A stretch of 64,000 nucleotides of DNA from Coriobacteriaceae bacterium AM100-PB1-1D-6A (GCA_027660625.1 JAQDNC010000005.1:91529-155528); one strand, 5' to 3'; counted from the first letter of the stretch, positions 51,609 through 60,660 are shown. The notes: a model not told the origin generated them from the letters alone. Translations and numbers: made by a program.

Positions 51609-53210
51609 ATGGATCAAAGCAAGCCTTCGTTCTTTATCACGACGCCCATCTACTACGTCAACGCCGATCCGCACCTGGGCACGGCTTATTCCACCATCAT
51701 CGCCGATGTTCAGGCTCGCTATCGCCGCTCCGCCGGCTATAACGTCAAGTTCCTGACCGGCATGGACGAGCACGGCGAGAAGGTCGCCGAGGCCGCAGCC
51801 AAGCATGGCATGACGCCGCAGGAGTGGACCGACAGCCAGGCCCCGCACTTCAAGGAGCTTTGGAGCAAGCTCGAGATTTCCAACGACGACTTCATCCGTA
51901 CCACCGAGCCGCGCCAGCATCATGCCGTGCAGTACCTGTGGGAGCGCATGAAGGAGTCCGGTTACCTGTATAAGGGCAGCTACGACGGCTGGTATTGCGT
52001 GCCTGACGAGACCTACTTCACCGATACGCAGGTCCAGAAGGGCGACGAGGAGTACGGCAGCGTCGGCCAGCACCTGTGCCCCGACTGCCACCGTCCGCTT
52101 GAGCGCGTGCAGGAGGAGTCCTACTTCTTTAAGCTTTCCGCTTTCCAGGACAAGCTGCTCAAGCTCTATGACGAACACCCCGACTTTGTCGAGCCTGCGT
52201 TCCGCATGAACGAGGTGCGCAGCTTTGTCGAGGGCGGCCTTAACGACCTTTCCGTGAGCCGCACGAGCTTTGACTGGGGCATTCAGGTCCCGTTTGACGA
52301 GGGCCACGTGACTTACGTGTGGTTCGATGCGCTGCTCAACTATATGACGGCCGTCGGCTACGGCGTCGACACCGACGAGGCGCGTGCCGAGCTGGCCTAT
52401 CGTTGGCCCGCGCAGTTCCACATCGTGGGTAAGGACATCATCCGCTTCCACTGCGTCATTTGGCCCGCCATGCTCATGGCCATCGGTGAGGCCCTGCCCG
52501 AGCACGTCTTTGCCCACGGCTTCCTGACCGTGCGCAATGCCGAGACCGGCAAGGCCGAGAAGATGTCCAAGAGCCGCGGCAACGCCATCGCTCCGCAGGA
52601 CGTTATCGACATGCTGGGCGTCGAGGGCTATCGCTATTACTTCATGACCGACGTCGTCCCCGGCACCGACGGTGCCATCAGTTTCGATCGCATGGAGCAG
52701 GTCTATAACGCCGACCTGGCCAACAGCTGGGGCAACCTTATCTCGCGTTCGCTCAACATGAGCGGCAAGTACTTTGACGGTTGCGCGCCCGCCAAGCCCG
52801 CGTCGTTCGATGCGTTCGAAAACCCGCTGGCAAAGATCGCCGATGGCCTGGTCGAGCGCTACATGGCCAAGATGGACGTGCTCGATTACGGTGGAGCTAA
52901 GGACGAGGTCATGGAGCTCATCCATGCCGCCAACCACTACATCGAGGACTCCGAGCCCTGGGCGCTTGCCAAGGACGAGGCCAAGGCTGACGAGCTGGCA
53001 TTTGTGATCTACAACCTGCTCGAGGCTATCCGCATTGCCGCTCACCTGCTGATGCCGCTCATGCCTCAGACCTCTGCCGAGGCCCTGCGCCGCCTGTCCT
53101 GCGAGGACGAGGCCGCGAGCGACGACCTCAAGGGCATTTGCGCTTGGGGCTTGCTTGCCGGTGGTCAGCCCGTCGAGAAGGGCGAGCCGCTGTTCCCGCG
53201 TCTGGGCTAA
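51609..53210 (+). CDS. metG: Methionyl-tRNA synthetase
   Basis: The product is 533 residues. The class I HIGH motif is HLGTAYS (N-terminus TTPIYYVNADPHLG) and KMSKS is EKMSKSRGN. The knuckle region has CVPDETYF and CPDCHRP, so one Cys of the usual CxxC pair is missing (Asp instead), leaving three visible Cys. There is no C-terminal EMAP/tRNA-binding domain, consistent with the length. A GGAGG sits before the ATG. No T-box was seen in the 69-bp upstream gap. Confidence 0.96.
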   Translation: MDQSKPSFFITTPIYYVNADPHLGTAYSTIIADVQARYRRSAGYNVKFLTGMDEHGEKVAEAAAKHGMTPQEWTDSQAPHFKELWSKLEISNDDFIRTTEPRQHHAVQYLWERMKESGYLYKGSYDGWYCVPDETYFTDTQVQKGDEEYGSVGQHLCPDCHRPLERVQEESYFFKLSAFQDKLLKLYDEHPDFVEPAFRMNEVRSFVEGGLNDLSVSRTSFDWGIQVPFDEGHVTYVWFDALLNYMTAVGYGVDTDEARAELAYRWPAQFHIVGKDIIRFHCVIWPAMLMAIGEALPEHVFAHGFLTVRNAETGKAEKMSKSRGNAIAPQDVIDMLGVEGYRYYFMTDVVPGTDGAISFDRMEQVYNADLANSWGNLISRSLNMSGKYFDGCAPAKPASFDAFENPLAKIADGLVERYMAKMDVLDYGGAKDEVMELIHAANHYIEDSEPWALAKDEAKADELAFVIYNLLEAIRIAAHLLMPLMPQTSAEALRRLSCEDEAASDDLKGICAWGLLAGGQPVEKGEPLFPRLG

Positions 53211-53249
53211 GACGCCGCGCGCCATATCGGCAATTCGCTGTTTAGATGT

Positions 53250-53285
53250 AAGGGCATGGCCGCAACGGTCCATGCCCTTTTGTTT
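53250..53285 (+). terminator. Terminator of metG
   Basis: AAGGGCATGG (53250-53259) pairs with CCATGCCCTT (53270-53279), followed by TTTTGTTT. Confidence 0.8.
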
Positions 53286-53317
53286 CAAGACGCCGCCACC
53301 ATGCTGAGGAGGCAACT

Positions 53318-54178
53318 ATGACAACTTCGCCTTTGGCAAACCCCACGGCAACAAGGGAGCTGCTGGAGGAGTTTGGCCTTGCGACCAAGCATCGCCTGGG
53401 CCAGAACTTCCTGATCGACAACCATGTAATTGAGCGCATTTGCGAGCTTTCCGAGCTTGCGGGCGATGAGCGCGTGCTCGAGGTTGGCCCGGGCGTTGGT
53501 ACGCTCACGCTTGCGTTGCTGCAGGAGGCGGCGTGCGTCACGTCGATCGAGGCCGACCCCGAGCTCGAGCCGGTGCTCGATGCCCATGCCGCTGACTACG
53601 CCAACTTCCGCTTTATCATGGGCGACGCGCTCAGGGTGACGCCGGAGCAGATTGAGCAGGTTGCGGGCGGTGAGCCGACGGTATTTGTCGCGAACCTGCC
53701 CTATAACGTGGCGGCGACGATCATCCTGCAGTTCTTCCAGACGATGCCCGCGCTCAAGCGCGCCGTCGTCATGGTTCAAAAGGAGGTTGCCGATCGCATT
53801 GCCGCAGTGCCGGGTAACAAGACCTATGGCGGCTATACGGCAAAGCTCGGCCTGTATGCGCAGGTGACGGGTCGCTTTGAGGTGCCGCCGCGTTGCTTTA
53901 TGCCGGCACCGCACGTGGACTCGGCCGTCGTGCGTATCGACCGTGTTGACGGCGTGGTGCCCGAAGGACTCGATCGCGAGTTTGTGGCCCGCGTGATTGA
54001 CGCCGCATTTGCTCAGCGTCGCAAGACCATCCGCAATTCCATGAGCGCCAACGGCTTTGCCAAGGACGTGCTCGATGCCGCCTTTGAGGCTTGCGGTATC
54101 TCACCCACCACGCGCGCCGAGACGCTCGATGTTGCTGACTTTGTCCGTCTGGCCCGGGAGCTCATCCATGATGCCTAA
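53318..54178 (+). CDS. rsmA: 16S rRNA dimethyladenosine transferase (KsgA)
   Basis: The product is 286 residues. It dimethylates A1518 and A1519 of 16S rRNA. Motifs are LGQNFLID (substrate loop), VLEVGPGVGTLTLALL (SAM-binding), IEADPELEPVL, and the catalytic FVANLPYN. The C-terminal domain carries CFMPAPHVDSAVVRI and FAQRRKTIRNSM. The end overlaps tatD. Confidence 0.96.
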   Translation: MTTSPLANPTATRELLEEFGLATKHRLGQNFLIDNHVIERICELSELAGDERVLEVGPGVGTLTLALLQEAACVTSIEADPELEPVLDAHAADYANFRFIMGDALRVTPEQIEQVAGGEPTVFVANLPYNVAATIILQFFQTMPALKRAVVMVQKEVADRIAAVPGNKTYGGYTAKLGLYAQVTGRFEVPPRCFMPAPHVDSAVVRIDRVDGVVPEGLDREFVARVIDAAFAQRRKTIRNSMSANGFAKDVLDAAFEACGISPTTRAETLDVADFVRLARELIHDA

Positions 54179-55085
54179 TGCCGAACGCGTGACGTTTACC
54201 AAGAAAAAGAAGACGGTTGCTTGTCCCGTGCCCTTGGCACCGCTTGCCGACACACATGCGCATCTGCTTTCGTTCTGGGGCAAGGATGTGCCCGAGTCGC
54301 TCCTGCGCGCCAAGGCTGCGGGCGTCGACCTGCTGGTGACGATGCTCGACCCCATCGCCGACAAGCGCAGCGTGACGGACTATAGTGACTGGCTCGTGCG
54401 CGAAATTCTGCCGATGCGGGATATTCCGCAGATCAAGTATCTCGCTGGCGTTCACCCCTATGGCGCGCCGGATTATACCGACGACATTCACGCGCAGGTT
54501 GTTGCTGCGCTCGATGACCCTTTGTGCGCTGGTATCGGCGAGATCGGTCTGGACTACCACATGGATTACGACGACGATATTGCGCCGGCGCCCCACAGCG
54601 TGCAGATCGACTGTATGGCGCGCCAACTCGAAGTTGCCGTGCGCCGCAATGTGCCGGTGGAGCTGCACCTGCGGCACGAGGACTCGGATGGGGAGCGCAC
54701 CTCGCACGTGGATGCGTACAACGTGCTGCGCGAGGTGGGCGTGCCTCAGGCCGGTTGCGTGCTGCACTGCTTTGGCGAAGATCGCGCCACAATGGAGCGC
54801 TTTGTGGGTTTGGGCTGCTATATCGCCTATGGCGGCGCGGCCACCTTTAAGCGCAACGACGACGTGCGCGAGGCATTTGCGGCAACCCCGCTCGATCGCA
54901 TTTTGTTCGAGACGGATTGCCCGTATATGGCGCCGGAGCCGATTCGCGGTCTTGAGTGCGAGCCGGCAATGATTTCCATCACGGCAAACACGCTAGTCAA
55001 TGACCGTGTCGATCGTACCGGTGAGGATCCTGAAGCGATTGCGCAGGCCGCCTGGGAAAATGCTCGCAAACTTTTTCAAAAATAG
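54168..55085 (+). CDS. tatD: TatD family metal-dependent hydrolase
   Basis: The product is 305 residues (ATG at 54168 or 54171; overlaps rsmA by 11 bp). The metal sites are visible in order: ADTHAHL, GEIGLDYHM, VELHLRHED, CVLHCFGED and FETDCPYMAPEP. TatD proteins are deoxyribonucleases involved in DNA repair or quality control. The N-terminal 20 residues are basic and longer than usual. It ends 43 bp before tRNA-Leu. Confidence 0.92.
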   Translation: MMPNAERVTFTKKKKTVACPVPLAPLADTHAHLLSFWGKDVPESLLRAKAAGVDLLVTMLDPIADKRSVTDYSDWLVREILPMRDIPQIKYLAGVHPYGAPDYTDDIHAQVVAALDDPLCAGIGEIGLDYHMDYDDDIAPAPHSVQIDCMARQLEVAVRRNVPVELHLRHEDSDGERTSHVDAYNVLREVGVPQAGCVLHCFGEDRATMERFVGLGCYIAYGGAATFKRNDDVREAFAATPLDRILFETDCPYMAPEPIRGLECEPAMISITANTLVNDRVDRTGEDPEAIAQAAWENARKLFQK

Positions 55086-55088
55086 TTC

Positions 55089-55117
55089 TTGCGTTCGCGG
55101 TGGCGCTCCGTTATTCT
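55089..55117 (+). promoter_or_regulatory. Promoter of tRNA-Leu
   Basis: TTGCGT (55089-55094), 17-bp spacer, TATTCT (55112-55117). An upstream motif ACTTTTTCAAAAATAGTTC overlaps the end of tatD and matches that of tRNA-Val. Confidence 0.7.
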
Positions 55118-55128
55118 AATTCCTGCAC

Positions 55129-55215
55129 GCGGGCGTGGCGGAATTGGCAGACGCGTACGGTTCAGGTCCGTATGGGGGCAACCCCATGAAGGTTCAAGTC
55201 CTTTCGCCCGCACCA
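55129..55215 (+). tRNA. tRNA-Leu (CAG)
   Basis: An 87-nt class II tRNA with a long variable arm. Acceptor GCGGGCG pairs with CGCCCGC. The anticodon loop TTCAGGT has anticodon CAG. The T-loop is TTCAAGT and CCA is encoded. Confidence 0.95.
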
Positions 55216-55226
55216 TTGATTGAAAG

Positions 55227-55252
55227 AGCTCCCAGCAATGGGGGCTTTTTTG
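55227..55252 (+). terminator. Terminator of tRNA-Leu
   Basis: AGCTCCC (55227-55233) pairs with GGGGGCT (55240-55246) then T6. Confidence 0.75.
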
Positions 55253-55269
55253 TTATGGGCCCATCGCAG

Positions 55270-55352
55270 GGACTTGAACCTGTGAAGGAGCGAGCGTAAA
55301 GAAAACGCGGAGCGTTTTTAGCGAGCTGGCGAGTCCGCCGGCAGGCGAATTG
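55270..55352. repeat. tRNA-Leu-linked palindromic element
   Basis: GGACTTGAACCT (55270-55281) is a perfect inverted copy of the tRNA-Leu T-arm (55190-55201). It is followed by GCGAGCGTAAAG, the hairpin AAAACGC-GGA-GCGTTTT (55302-55318), and TAGCGAGCTGGCGAGTCCGC. The flanks are nearly identical to the element after tRNA-Arg at 61034 while the stem bases differ in a compensated way. Confidence 0.75.
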
Positions 55353-55394
55353 ACAGATGTGACATAGGGTCCTCGTATAGCGAAGCTTCCTGTG

Positions 55395-55612
55395 GGGCAA
55401 AAAATGCCAAATATGAGTACTGTCACTAAATGAATCACATTTTCAAAGGTGATCATTGCACTATTTACGCAACAAATGTTTGCTAACTTAACACTGCCTT
55501 GAGCTGAACTGAGTCAATTTGAAAGGAATCTTGGTCCAACAGTGCGTTTTGGTCTTTAAAACGCTGTTACTAAACTGGTAACAGTACTCATATTTGGACT
55601 TTTTTGTCCACG
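55395..55612. mobile_element. MITE-like element, about 218 bp, with inverted ends
   Basis: CCAAATATGAGTACTGT (55407-55423) and its perfect complement (55581-55597) form the ends. Outside them GGCAAAAAATGCC and its counterpart at about 55596-55609 continue the similarity as small hairpins. The inside is AT-rich and non-coding. No transposase is present. Confidence 0.65.
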
Positions 55613-55688
55613 GCTCCTCTCGTCGGGATCGTGTGAGGGTCTGAGATGGGTATCCTAGTGCCAACGTGTGCCTATCAGAGGAGAGACC

Positions 55689-56627
55689 ATGCTGTTGTCC
55701 GGTATCATCGCTGCTCTTACGAGCTTTCTACTTCCCATCATCATTTTGTTGCTGCTGCTCCCCAACGCCTGCTATGTCGTTGAACAGCAGCATGCCGTGA
55801 TCATCGAGCGTCTGGGCAAGTTTAACCGCATCGTCAACGCGGGCTTCCACATGAAGGTGCCCGTGATCGACCGCAAGGCCGCCACGGTGAATCTGCGCAC
55901 CATGAAAAACGGTTTTGGCATCGACGTTAAGACCCAGGACAACGTGACCATCGGCCTTGAGGTCTCTGCTCAGTACCACGTGAGCTATGACATGGGCGCC
56001 GGCCCGGCAGATTCGGGCATCTACAAGAGCTACTACATGCTGCAGGAGCCCGTCGACCAGATGCGTGATTTCATCACCGACGCCCTGCGCTCTTCCATCC
56101 CTGTCTATACGCTCGATGAGGTCTTTGCCAAGAAGGATGACATCGCCAAGGACGTTAATGCCACCGTGTCCGAGCAGATGGCTGCCTACGGCTTTACCCT
56201 CGTGTCGACACTCATCACCAAGATCGCGCTGCCGACCGAGGTCGAGAACTCCATGAACGACATCAACGCCGCCCAGCGCAAGCGCGCTGCTGCGCAGGAG
56301 CTCGCCGAGGCCGACCGCATCAAGCGCGTTACCGAGGCGACCGCCGAGGCCGAGGCGATGGAAAAGGCGGGCGAGGGCATCGCCAACCAGCGCAAGGCCA
56401 TCGCGCTGGGCATCAAGGATTCGCTCGAGATCATCCAGGAGACGGGTGTCGGCAACGACGAGGCCAACCAGCTGTTCATGTTTACGCAGTGGTCCGAGAT
56501 GATGACGGAGTTCGCTCGTACGGGTAAAACCTCGACGGTCGTGCTGCCGAGCGATTTCTCGCAGTCGGCCTCGATGTTCGAGCAGATGCTGGCCGCCGGC
56601 AAAGTTCAAAACGATTTGAAGGAGTAG
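55689..56627 (+). CDS. SPFH/Band 7 (stomatin-like) membrane protein
   Basis: The product is 312 residues. ATG at 55689 follows GAGGAGAG. One N-terminal membrane helix (about 5-28) is followed by the Band 7 domain (IIERLGKFNRIVNAGFHMKV; DVKTQDNVTIGLEVSAQYHV; PVDQMRDFITDALRSSIPVY) and an Ala/Glu-rich coiled coil (about 200-250). Such proteins form rings in membrane microdomains and often work with proteases. No NfeD gene is adjacent. It is followed 6 bp later by rlmH. Confidence 0.9.
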   Translation: MLLSGIIAALTSFLLPIIILLLLLPNACYVVEQQHAVIIERLGKFNRIVNAGFHMKVPVIDRKAATVNLRTMKNGFGIDVKTQDNVTIGLEVSAQYHVSYDMGAGPADSGIYKSYYMLQEPVDQMRDFITDALRSSIPVYTLDEVFAKKDDIAKDVNATVSEQMAAYGFTLVSTLITKIALPTEVENSMNDINAAQRKRAAAQELAEADRIKRVTEATAEAEAMEKAGEGIANQRKAIALGIKDSLEIIQETGVGNDEANQLFMFTQWSEMMTEFARTGKTSTVVLPSDFSQSASMFEQMLAAGKVQNDLKE

Positions 56628-56633
56628 ACGCGC

Positions 56634-57104
56634 GTGAAATACACCGTCGTTTGCGTCGGTAAGCTCAAGGAGCGCTTTTGGAAGGACGCGTGCGCTGAGT
56701 ACACCAAGCGCCTAGGTGCCTATGCCAAGGTGGATATCCGCGAGGTGGCCGATATCGACCCGGCTAAGGCGGGCGGCGTGGATGCCGCACGCGACAAGGA
56801 GGGGGCGGCGATTCTCGCAGCCCTGCCGCCTCGAGCGCATGTGATCCTGCTTGCCATTGAGGGCAAAGAGCGCTCGAGCGAGGAGCTTTCAGCGCGGCTC
56901 GACGATCTTATGCTGCGTGGTAACAGCGACATCGCCTTTGTGATTGGTGGATCGGACGGCGTGAGCGATGACGTGCGCACACGAGCCGACGAGATGCTCA
57001 GCTTTGGACGTATTACCTTGCCGCACAACTTGGCGCGCGTGGTGCTGCTGGAGCAAATCTACCGCGCCTGCAAGATCAGCCGTGGCGAGCCGTATCACAA
57101 ATAG
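56634..57104 (+). CDS. rlmH: 23S rRNA (pseudouridine1915-N3)-methyltransferase
   Basis: The product is 156 residues, the usual size for this small SPOUT methyltransferase. KYTVVCVGKLKERFWKDAC, DIAFVIGGSDGVSD, the ITLPHNLARVVLLEQIYRA knot segment and the C-terminal RGEPYHK are diagnostic. GTG start at 56634, with AAGGAG upstream. Confidence 0.95.
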   Translation: MKYTVVCVGKLKERFWKDACAEYTKRLGAYAKVDIREVADIDPAKAGGVDAARDKEGAAILAALPPRAHVILLAIEGKERSSEELSARLDDLMLRGNSDIAFVIGGSDGVSDDVRTRADEMLSFGRITLPHNLARVVLLEQIYRACKISRGEPYHK

Positions 57105-57177
57105 GTCGGCAATACGAAACAATGCCGTGGGACAATAGCCTTCGTTTTGAAGAGCGTGTCTGAGAGGACTATGAGAT

Positions 57178-57948
57178 ATGAAGATCGGATTTGTCGGTTT
57201 TGGCAATATGGCGAGCGCTATGGCCGATGGCTGGATCGCCGCCGGTGTGGCTGCGAGCGATATGTGCGCCTGCGCGGGCCACTACGACGCCTTGGTCGAG
57301 CGTTGTGAGGCACGTGGGATGGTTGCCTGTCGTGATGCGGCGGAGGTTGTCGCCGCATCCGATATCGTGGTTGCTGCGGTCAAGCCATACATGATTGAGA
57401 AGGTCTTCGCTCCGCTCAAAGAAACCCTTGCCGACAAGGTTGTCCTTTCGGTCGCCTGGACCTGGGATAGCGCCAAGTGGGAGCAGGTCCTGCCGGGTGT
57501 CGCGCATATCTCGACGGTGCCCAACACGCCGGTTTCGGTGGGCGAGGGCGTCATCGCCTGCGAGAAGTCCTCTACGCTCAACGGCGAGCAGCGTGCCGTG
57601 GTGCTCGACCTGCTCGGTAAGCTTGGCACTGTCGTCGAGCTCGACACGAGCCTGCTGTTTGTGGGTGGCACCGTGGGTGGTTGCGCCCCGGCATTTGTCG
57701 CCATGGCGATTGAGGCCTTGGGCGACGCGGCCGTCAAGCACGGTATCCCGCGCGCCGATGCCTATCGCATTGTGAGCCAGATGGTGCTGGGCACGGCAAA
57801 GCTGCAGCTTGCGACTGGTCAGCATCCTGCGGCGATGAAGGATGCCGTATGCTCACCCGGCGGCGCCACCATCAAGGGCGTCGTCGCGCTCGAGGATGCT
57901 GGCATGCGCAGCGCCCTGGTCAAGGCCATCGACGCCACCCTCCAGTAA
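57178..57948 (+). CDS. proC: Pyrroline-5-carboxylate reductase
   Basis: The product is 256 residues and makes proline from pyrroline-5-carboxylate using NAD(P)H. The Rossmann start IGFVGFGNMASAMADGWI, IVVAAVKPYMIEKV and the C-terminal dimerisation segment VCSPGGATIKGVVALEDAGM are typical. GAGAGGA precedes the ATG. The chain is slightly shorter than the usual 265-270. Confidence 0.93.
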   Translation: MKIGFVGFGNMASAMADGWIAAGVAASDMCACAGHYDALVERCEARGMVACRDAAEVVAASDIVVAAVKPYMIEKVFAPLKETLADKVVLSVAWTWDSAKWEQVLPGVAHISTVPNTPVSVGEGVIACEKSSTLNGEQRAVVLDLLGKLGTVVELDTSLLFVGGTVGGCAPAFVAMAIEALGDAAVKHGIPRADAYRIVSQMVLGTAKLQLATGQHPAAMKDAVCSPGGATIKGVVALEDAGMRSALVKAIDATLQ

Positions 57949-58007
57949 AACCTGCCATTTAGGGACAGGTTTATTTTGGCAGGTTTTTCCTGCGGTTTTG
58001 TATCTTG

Positions 58008-58054
58008 AGCAAAAAGCGCCCCGCAACTGGATCAATTCCAGTGGCGGGGCGCTT
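58008..58054 (-). terminator. Terminator of the 57-aa membrane protein gene
   Basis: AAGCGCCCCGC (58014-58024) pairs with GCGGGGCGCTT (58044-58054) with further inner pairing (ACTGG with CCAGT). Read on the minus strand it is followed by a T-run. Confidence 0.65.
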
Positions 58055-58105
58055 GCGTTTGTCCAGATAAAACCGACCAAAATAAGCCTGTCTCTTTTTG
58101 GCAGG

Positions 58106-58279
58106 CTAGTCCCAGAAGCCGTCTTGATCGTCCTCGTCCTTGGGGCCGCGGTCGACATACATCTTATGGGTGCGCTTCTCCATTACAAAGGCAAGAATCG
58201 CAAACAGTAGGATGCCGCCGGCGAAAAGGATGGCAAAACCGGTGCGGGTGCCAAACAAAAAGGAAAAAACTGCGTCCAT
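58106..58279 (-). CDS. Small membrane protein, 57 aa
   Basis: The minus-strand frame starts at ATG 58279 with AAGAAGG about 5 bases upstream and ends at TAG 58106. The product is MDAVFSFLFGTRTG, a helix (FAILFAGGILLFAILAFVM), a basic stop-transfer EKRTHKMYVDR and an acidic tail ending DGFWD. It is one membrane span with the positive side inward. I recognise no family; it may be a subunit or regulator. It converges on proC and diverges from serS, 111 bp away. Confidence 0.7.
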   Translation of the reverse strand: MDAVFSFLFGTRTGFAILFAGGILLFAILAFVMEKRTHKMYVDRGPKDEDDQDGFWD

Positions 58280-58390
58280 TGGGTGCCTTCTTGCGTAGTT
58301 GGGTTGGGTCGTAAACGCTCATAAGTATATACTTGCCCATACATGTACAAGGTTGCAACCTAAATGGAATGTATATCGCCGGAGGATCTA

Positions 58391-59674
58391 ATGCTTGATA
58401 TCAAGTTTGTTCGCGAGAACCCCGATGCCATCGATACCGCCATGGCCAACCGCCAGACGTCTTGGGATCGAGAGAAGTTCTTCGAGCTCGACGACGAGCG
58501 CCGTGCCGTCATCACCGAGGTCGAGGAGCTCCAGGCCACGCGTAATGCCGAGTCCAAGAAGATCGGCGCCCTGATGAAGGAGGGCAAGAAGGACGAGGCC
58601 GAGGCCGCCAAGGAGGCCGTGCGCGCCGTCAACGAGAAGATTGACGGTCTGGCCGAGCGCCGCACCGCTCTCGAGCAGGAGCAGTACGACTTTATGGCTC
58701 ACCTTCCCAACATCCCTTGCGAGGCCACGCCGTACGGCAAGGACGAGGACGAGAACATCGAGCGCCGTCGTTGGGGCACCCCGCGCGAGTTCGACTTCGA
58801 CTTTAAGCCGCACTGGGACCTGGGCACCGACCTCGACATCCTCGATTTCGAGCGCGGCAACAAGCTCTCCGGTAGCCGCTTTACCGTTCTCGGTGGCGCC
58901 GGCGCCCGTCTTGAGCGCGCCCTCATCAACTTCTTCCTTGACACGCACACCAGCCGTGGCTTTAAGGAGTGGTGGCCGCCCATCGTCGTCAAGCGTCAGA
59001 CCATGTTTGGCACGGGTCAGCTGCCCAAGTTCGAGGACGACGTCTATCACGTCTCGGGCGACAACTTCCTGATCCCCACCGCCGAGGTCGTGCTTACCAA
59101 CCTGCACGCCGGCGAGGTTCTCGATGCTGATACCCTGCCGCGCCGCTACACCGCCTTCACCCCCTGCTTCCGCGAGGAGGCCGGCTCCGCTGGTCGCGAC
59201 ACCCGCGGTATCATCCGCCAGCACGAGTTCGACAAGGTCGAGATGGTCAAGTTTGCCAAGCCGGAGGAGTCCGACGAGGAGCTCGAGAGCATGACCGCCG
59301 AGGCCGAGTTCCTGCTTCAGCAGCTGGGCCTTCCGTATCGCGTGATTAGCCTGTGCACCGGCGACCTGGGCTTCTCTGCCCGTCAGACCTACGACATCGA
59401 GGTCTGGCTGCCGAGCTACAACGCCTACAAAGAGATCAGCTCCTGCTCTAACTGCGGCGATTTCCAGGCCCGTCGCGCCAACATCAAGTATCGCGACCCC
59501 GAGAACTTCAAGGGCTCGCGCTACCTGCACACCCTCAACGGTTCCGGCCTGCCGGCTGGCCGCACCATGGCCGCCATTCTGGAGAACTACCAGAACGCCG
59601 ACGGCACCATCACGATCCCCGAGGTTCTGCGTCCCTACATGGGCGGCCTCGAGAAGATCGAGCCGGTCGCGTAG
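58391..59674 (+). CDS. serS: Seryl-tRNA synthetase
   Basis: The product is 427 residues. ATG at 58391 follows GGAGGA; an ATG at 58364 is not needed. The N-terminal coiled-coil arm (about 27-100) is followed by the class II core with motif 2 ([20 protein letters not shown]) and motif 3 ([16 protein letters not shown]). The end [13 protein letters not shown] is typical. It charges tRNA-Ser. No T-box was seen upstream. Confidence 0.97.
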   Translation: MLDIKFVRENPDAIDTAMANRQTSWDREKFFELDDERRAVITEVEELQATRNAESKKIGALMKEGKKDEAEAAKEAVRAVNEKIDGLAERRTALEQEQYDFMAHLPNIPCEATPYGKDEDENIERRRWGTPREFDFDFKPHWDLGTDLDILDFERGNKLSGSRFTVLGGAGARLERALINFFLDTHTSRGFKEWWPPIVVKRQTMFGTGQLPKFEDDVYHVSGDNFLIPTAEVVLTNLHAGEVLDADTLPRRYTAFTPCFREEAGSAGRDTRGIIRQHEFDKVEMVKFAKPEESDEELESMTAEAEFLLQQLGLPYRVISLCTGDLGFSARQTYDIEVWLPSYNAYKEISSCSNCGDFQARRANIKYRDPENFKGSRYLHTLNGSGLPAGRTMAAILENYQNADGTITIPEVLRPYMGGLEKIEPVA

Positions 59675-59697
59675 GTTGCCTGCATAAGCGATTTGCA

Positions 59698-59727
59698 AGG
59701 GCGCTCCTTTCTGGGGCGCCCTTTTTG
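59698..59727 (+). terminator. Terminator of serS
   Basis: AGGGCGCTCC (59698-59707) pairs with GGGGCGCCCT (59713-59722) with one G-T pair or bulge, followed by TTTTTG. Confidence 0.7.
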
Positions 59728-59847
59728 TGCGCGGAGCTATACCATGTCGCGCGGACAGCTCAATAGAAAACACACGAACAAACGTTCTGTATACAGCCAT
59801 CTACCTGCTATGCTTTTACTAGATACGGGCGAGAGAAAGGGGATGCA

Positions 59848-60225
59848 ATGGAACTGTTTGACGAGCGGGTGATTTTGTTTGAGAGCGATGAAGGCGGGGA
59901 GCACCTACTAGTTACGTGCGAGCCATCGGGTATGGGTGGCTTGGTGGTTCGGCAGACGAGTGAGGGACCATTGACGCAATGGTGCTTTGAGGAGTCGCCG
60001 CATGTGGTCGAGACGTTTGTGGCGCATGAGGGGCTTGTGGCGCTTGAGCGGTTTTATGAGGTGGGAACTTCTAACCAGGTGGCGCGCATGCTGGGTATCT
60101 CGTTTGCCGACTACGACTGTGCCCAACGGGTGCGTTCGCTTCTGGGGGAGCTTGGCGCCGGGTTCGATGTGATTGAGAAGCCAATCGATCGCACAAGAAG
60201 CGCTGATGCTTGTGGTGCAGCGTAA
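59848..60225 (+). CDS. Hypothetical protein, 125 aa
   Basis: The ATG at 59848 has GAAAGGGG about 6 bp upstream. The product is soluble and acidic, with the segments LLVTCEPSGMGGLVVRQTSE and YEVGTSNQVARMLGISFADY, the latter helical. I recognise no family. It stands alone between serS and the tRNA-Arg array. Confidence 0.65.
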   Translation: MELFDERVILFESDEGGEHLLVTCEPSGMGGLVVRQTSEGPLTQWCFEESPHVVETFVAHEGLVALERFYEVGTSNQVARMLGISFADYDCAQRVRSLLGELGAGFDVIEKPIDRTRSADACGAA

Positions 60226-60263
60226 CAAATTGCGGCCCGCGCGAAAAAAGTTTTAGATTTTGC

Positions 60264-60292
60264 TTGACTCTAACGAACTAAAGTGGTTTTAT
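60264..60292 (+). promoter_or_regulatory. Promoter of first tRNA-Arg
   Basis: TTGACT (60264-60269), 17-bp spacer, TTTTAT (60287-60292), with an AAAAAAGTTTTAGATTTTGC stretch upstream. Confidence 0.65.
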
Positions 60293-60304
60293 ATGTCTTG
60301 CGCT

Positions 60305-60381
60305 GCGGCGTTACCTCAGCTGGATAGAGGGTCTGACTACGAATCAGAACGTCATAGGTTCGAATCCTATACGCCGCACCA
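60305..60381 (+). tRNA. tRNA-Arg (ACG), copy 1
   Basis: A 77-nt cloverleaf. Acceptor GCGGCGT pairs with ACGCCGC. The anticodon loop CTACGAA has anticodon ACG (A34 is expected to become inosine). The T-loop is TTCGAAT and CCA is encoded. Confidence 0.95.
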
Positions 60382-60393
60382 ATTGAACTTGAA

Positions 60394-60420
60394 AGCCTCC
60401 GGCAACGGGGGCTTTTCTTT
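60394..60420 (+). terminator. Terminator of tRNA-Arg copy 1
   Basis: AGCCTCC pairs with GGGGGCT, then TTTCTTTT. An inverted T-arm copy (GGATTCGAACCT) follows at 60437-60448. Confidence 0.7.
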
Positions 60421-60504
60421 TAGGCAGACGCCGCATGGATTCGAACCTCGGTCGGGGTGTGAACAGCCTAATCACCACTCCGTAAAATTTTTTCAAATTG
60501 TCGC

Positions 60505-60533
60505 TTGACCCATCGGAGGCTCGCGTGCATAAT
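60505..60533 (+). promoter_or_regulatory. Promoter of second tRNA-Arg
   Basis: TTGACC (60505-60510), 17-bp spacer, CATAAT (60528-60533), preceded by AAATTTTTTCAAATTG. Confidence 0.8.
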
Positions 60534-60545
60534 AATCCGTGCGTT

Positions 60546-60622
60546 GCGGCGTTACCTCAGCTGGATAGAGGGTCTGACTACGAATCAGAACGTCATAGGT
60601 TCGAATCCTATACGCCGCACCA
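60546..60622 (+). tRNA. tRNA-Arg (ACG), copy 2
   Basis: Identical in sequence to copy 1 across 77 nt, with encoded CCA. Its own promoter and terminator show that the array grew by tandem duplication of a whole promoter-tRNA-terminator unit. Confidence 0.95.
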
Positions 60623-60633
60623 ATTGACTTTAA

Positions 60634-60660
60634 AGCTCCCGGCAACGGGGGCTTTTCTTA
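60634..60660 (+). terminator. Terminator of tRNA-Arg copy 2
   Basis: AGCTCCC (60634-60640) pairs with GGGGGCT (60647-60653), then TTTCTTA. An inverted T-arm copy follows at 60678-60688. Confidence 0.7.
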
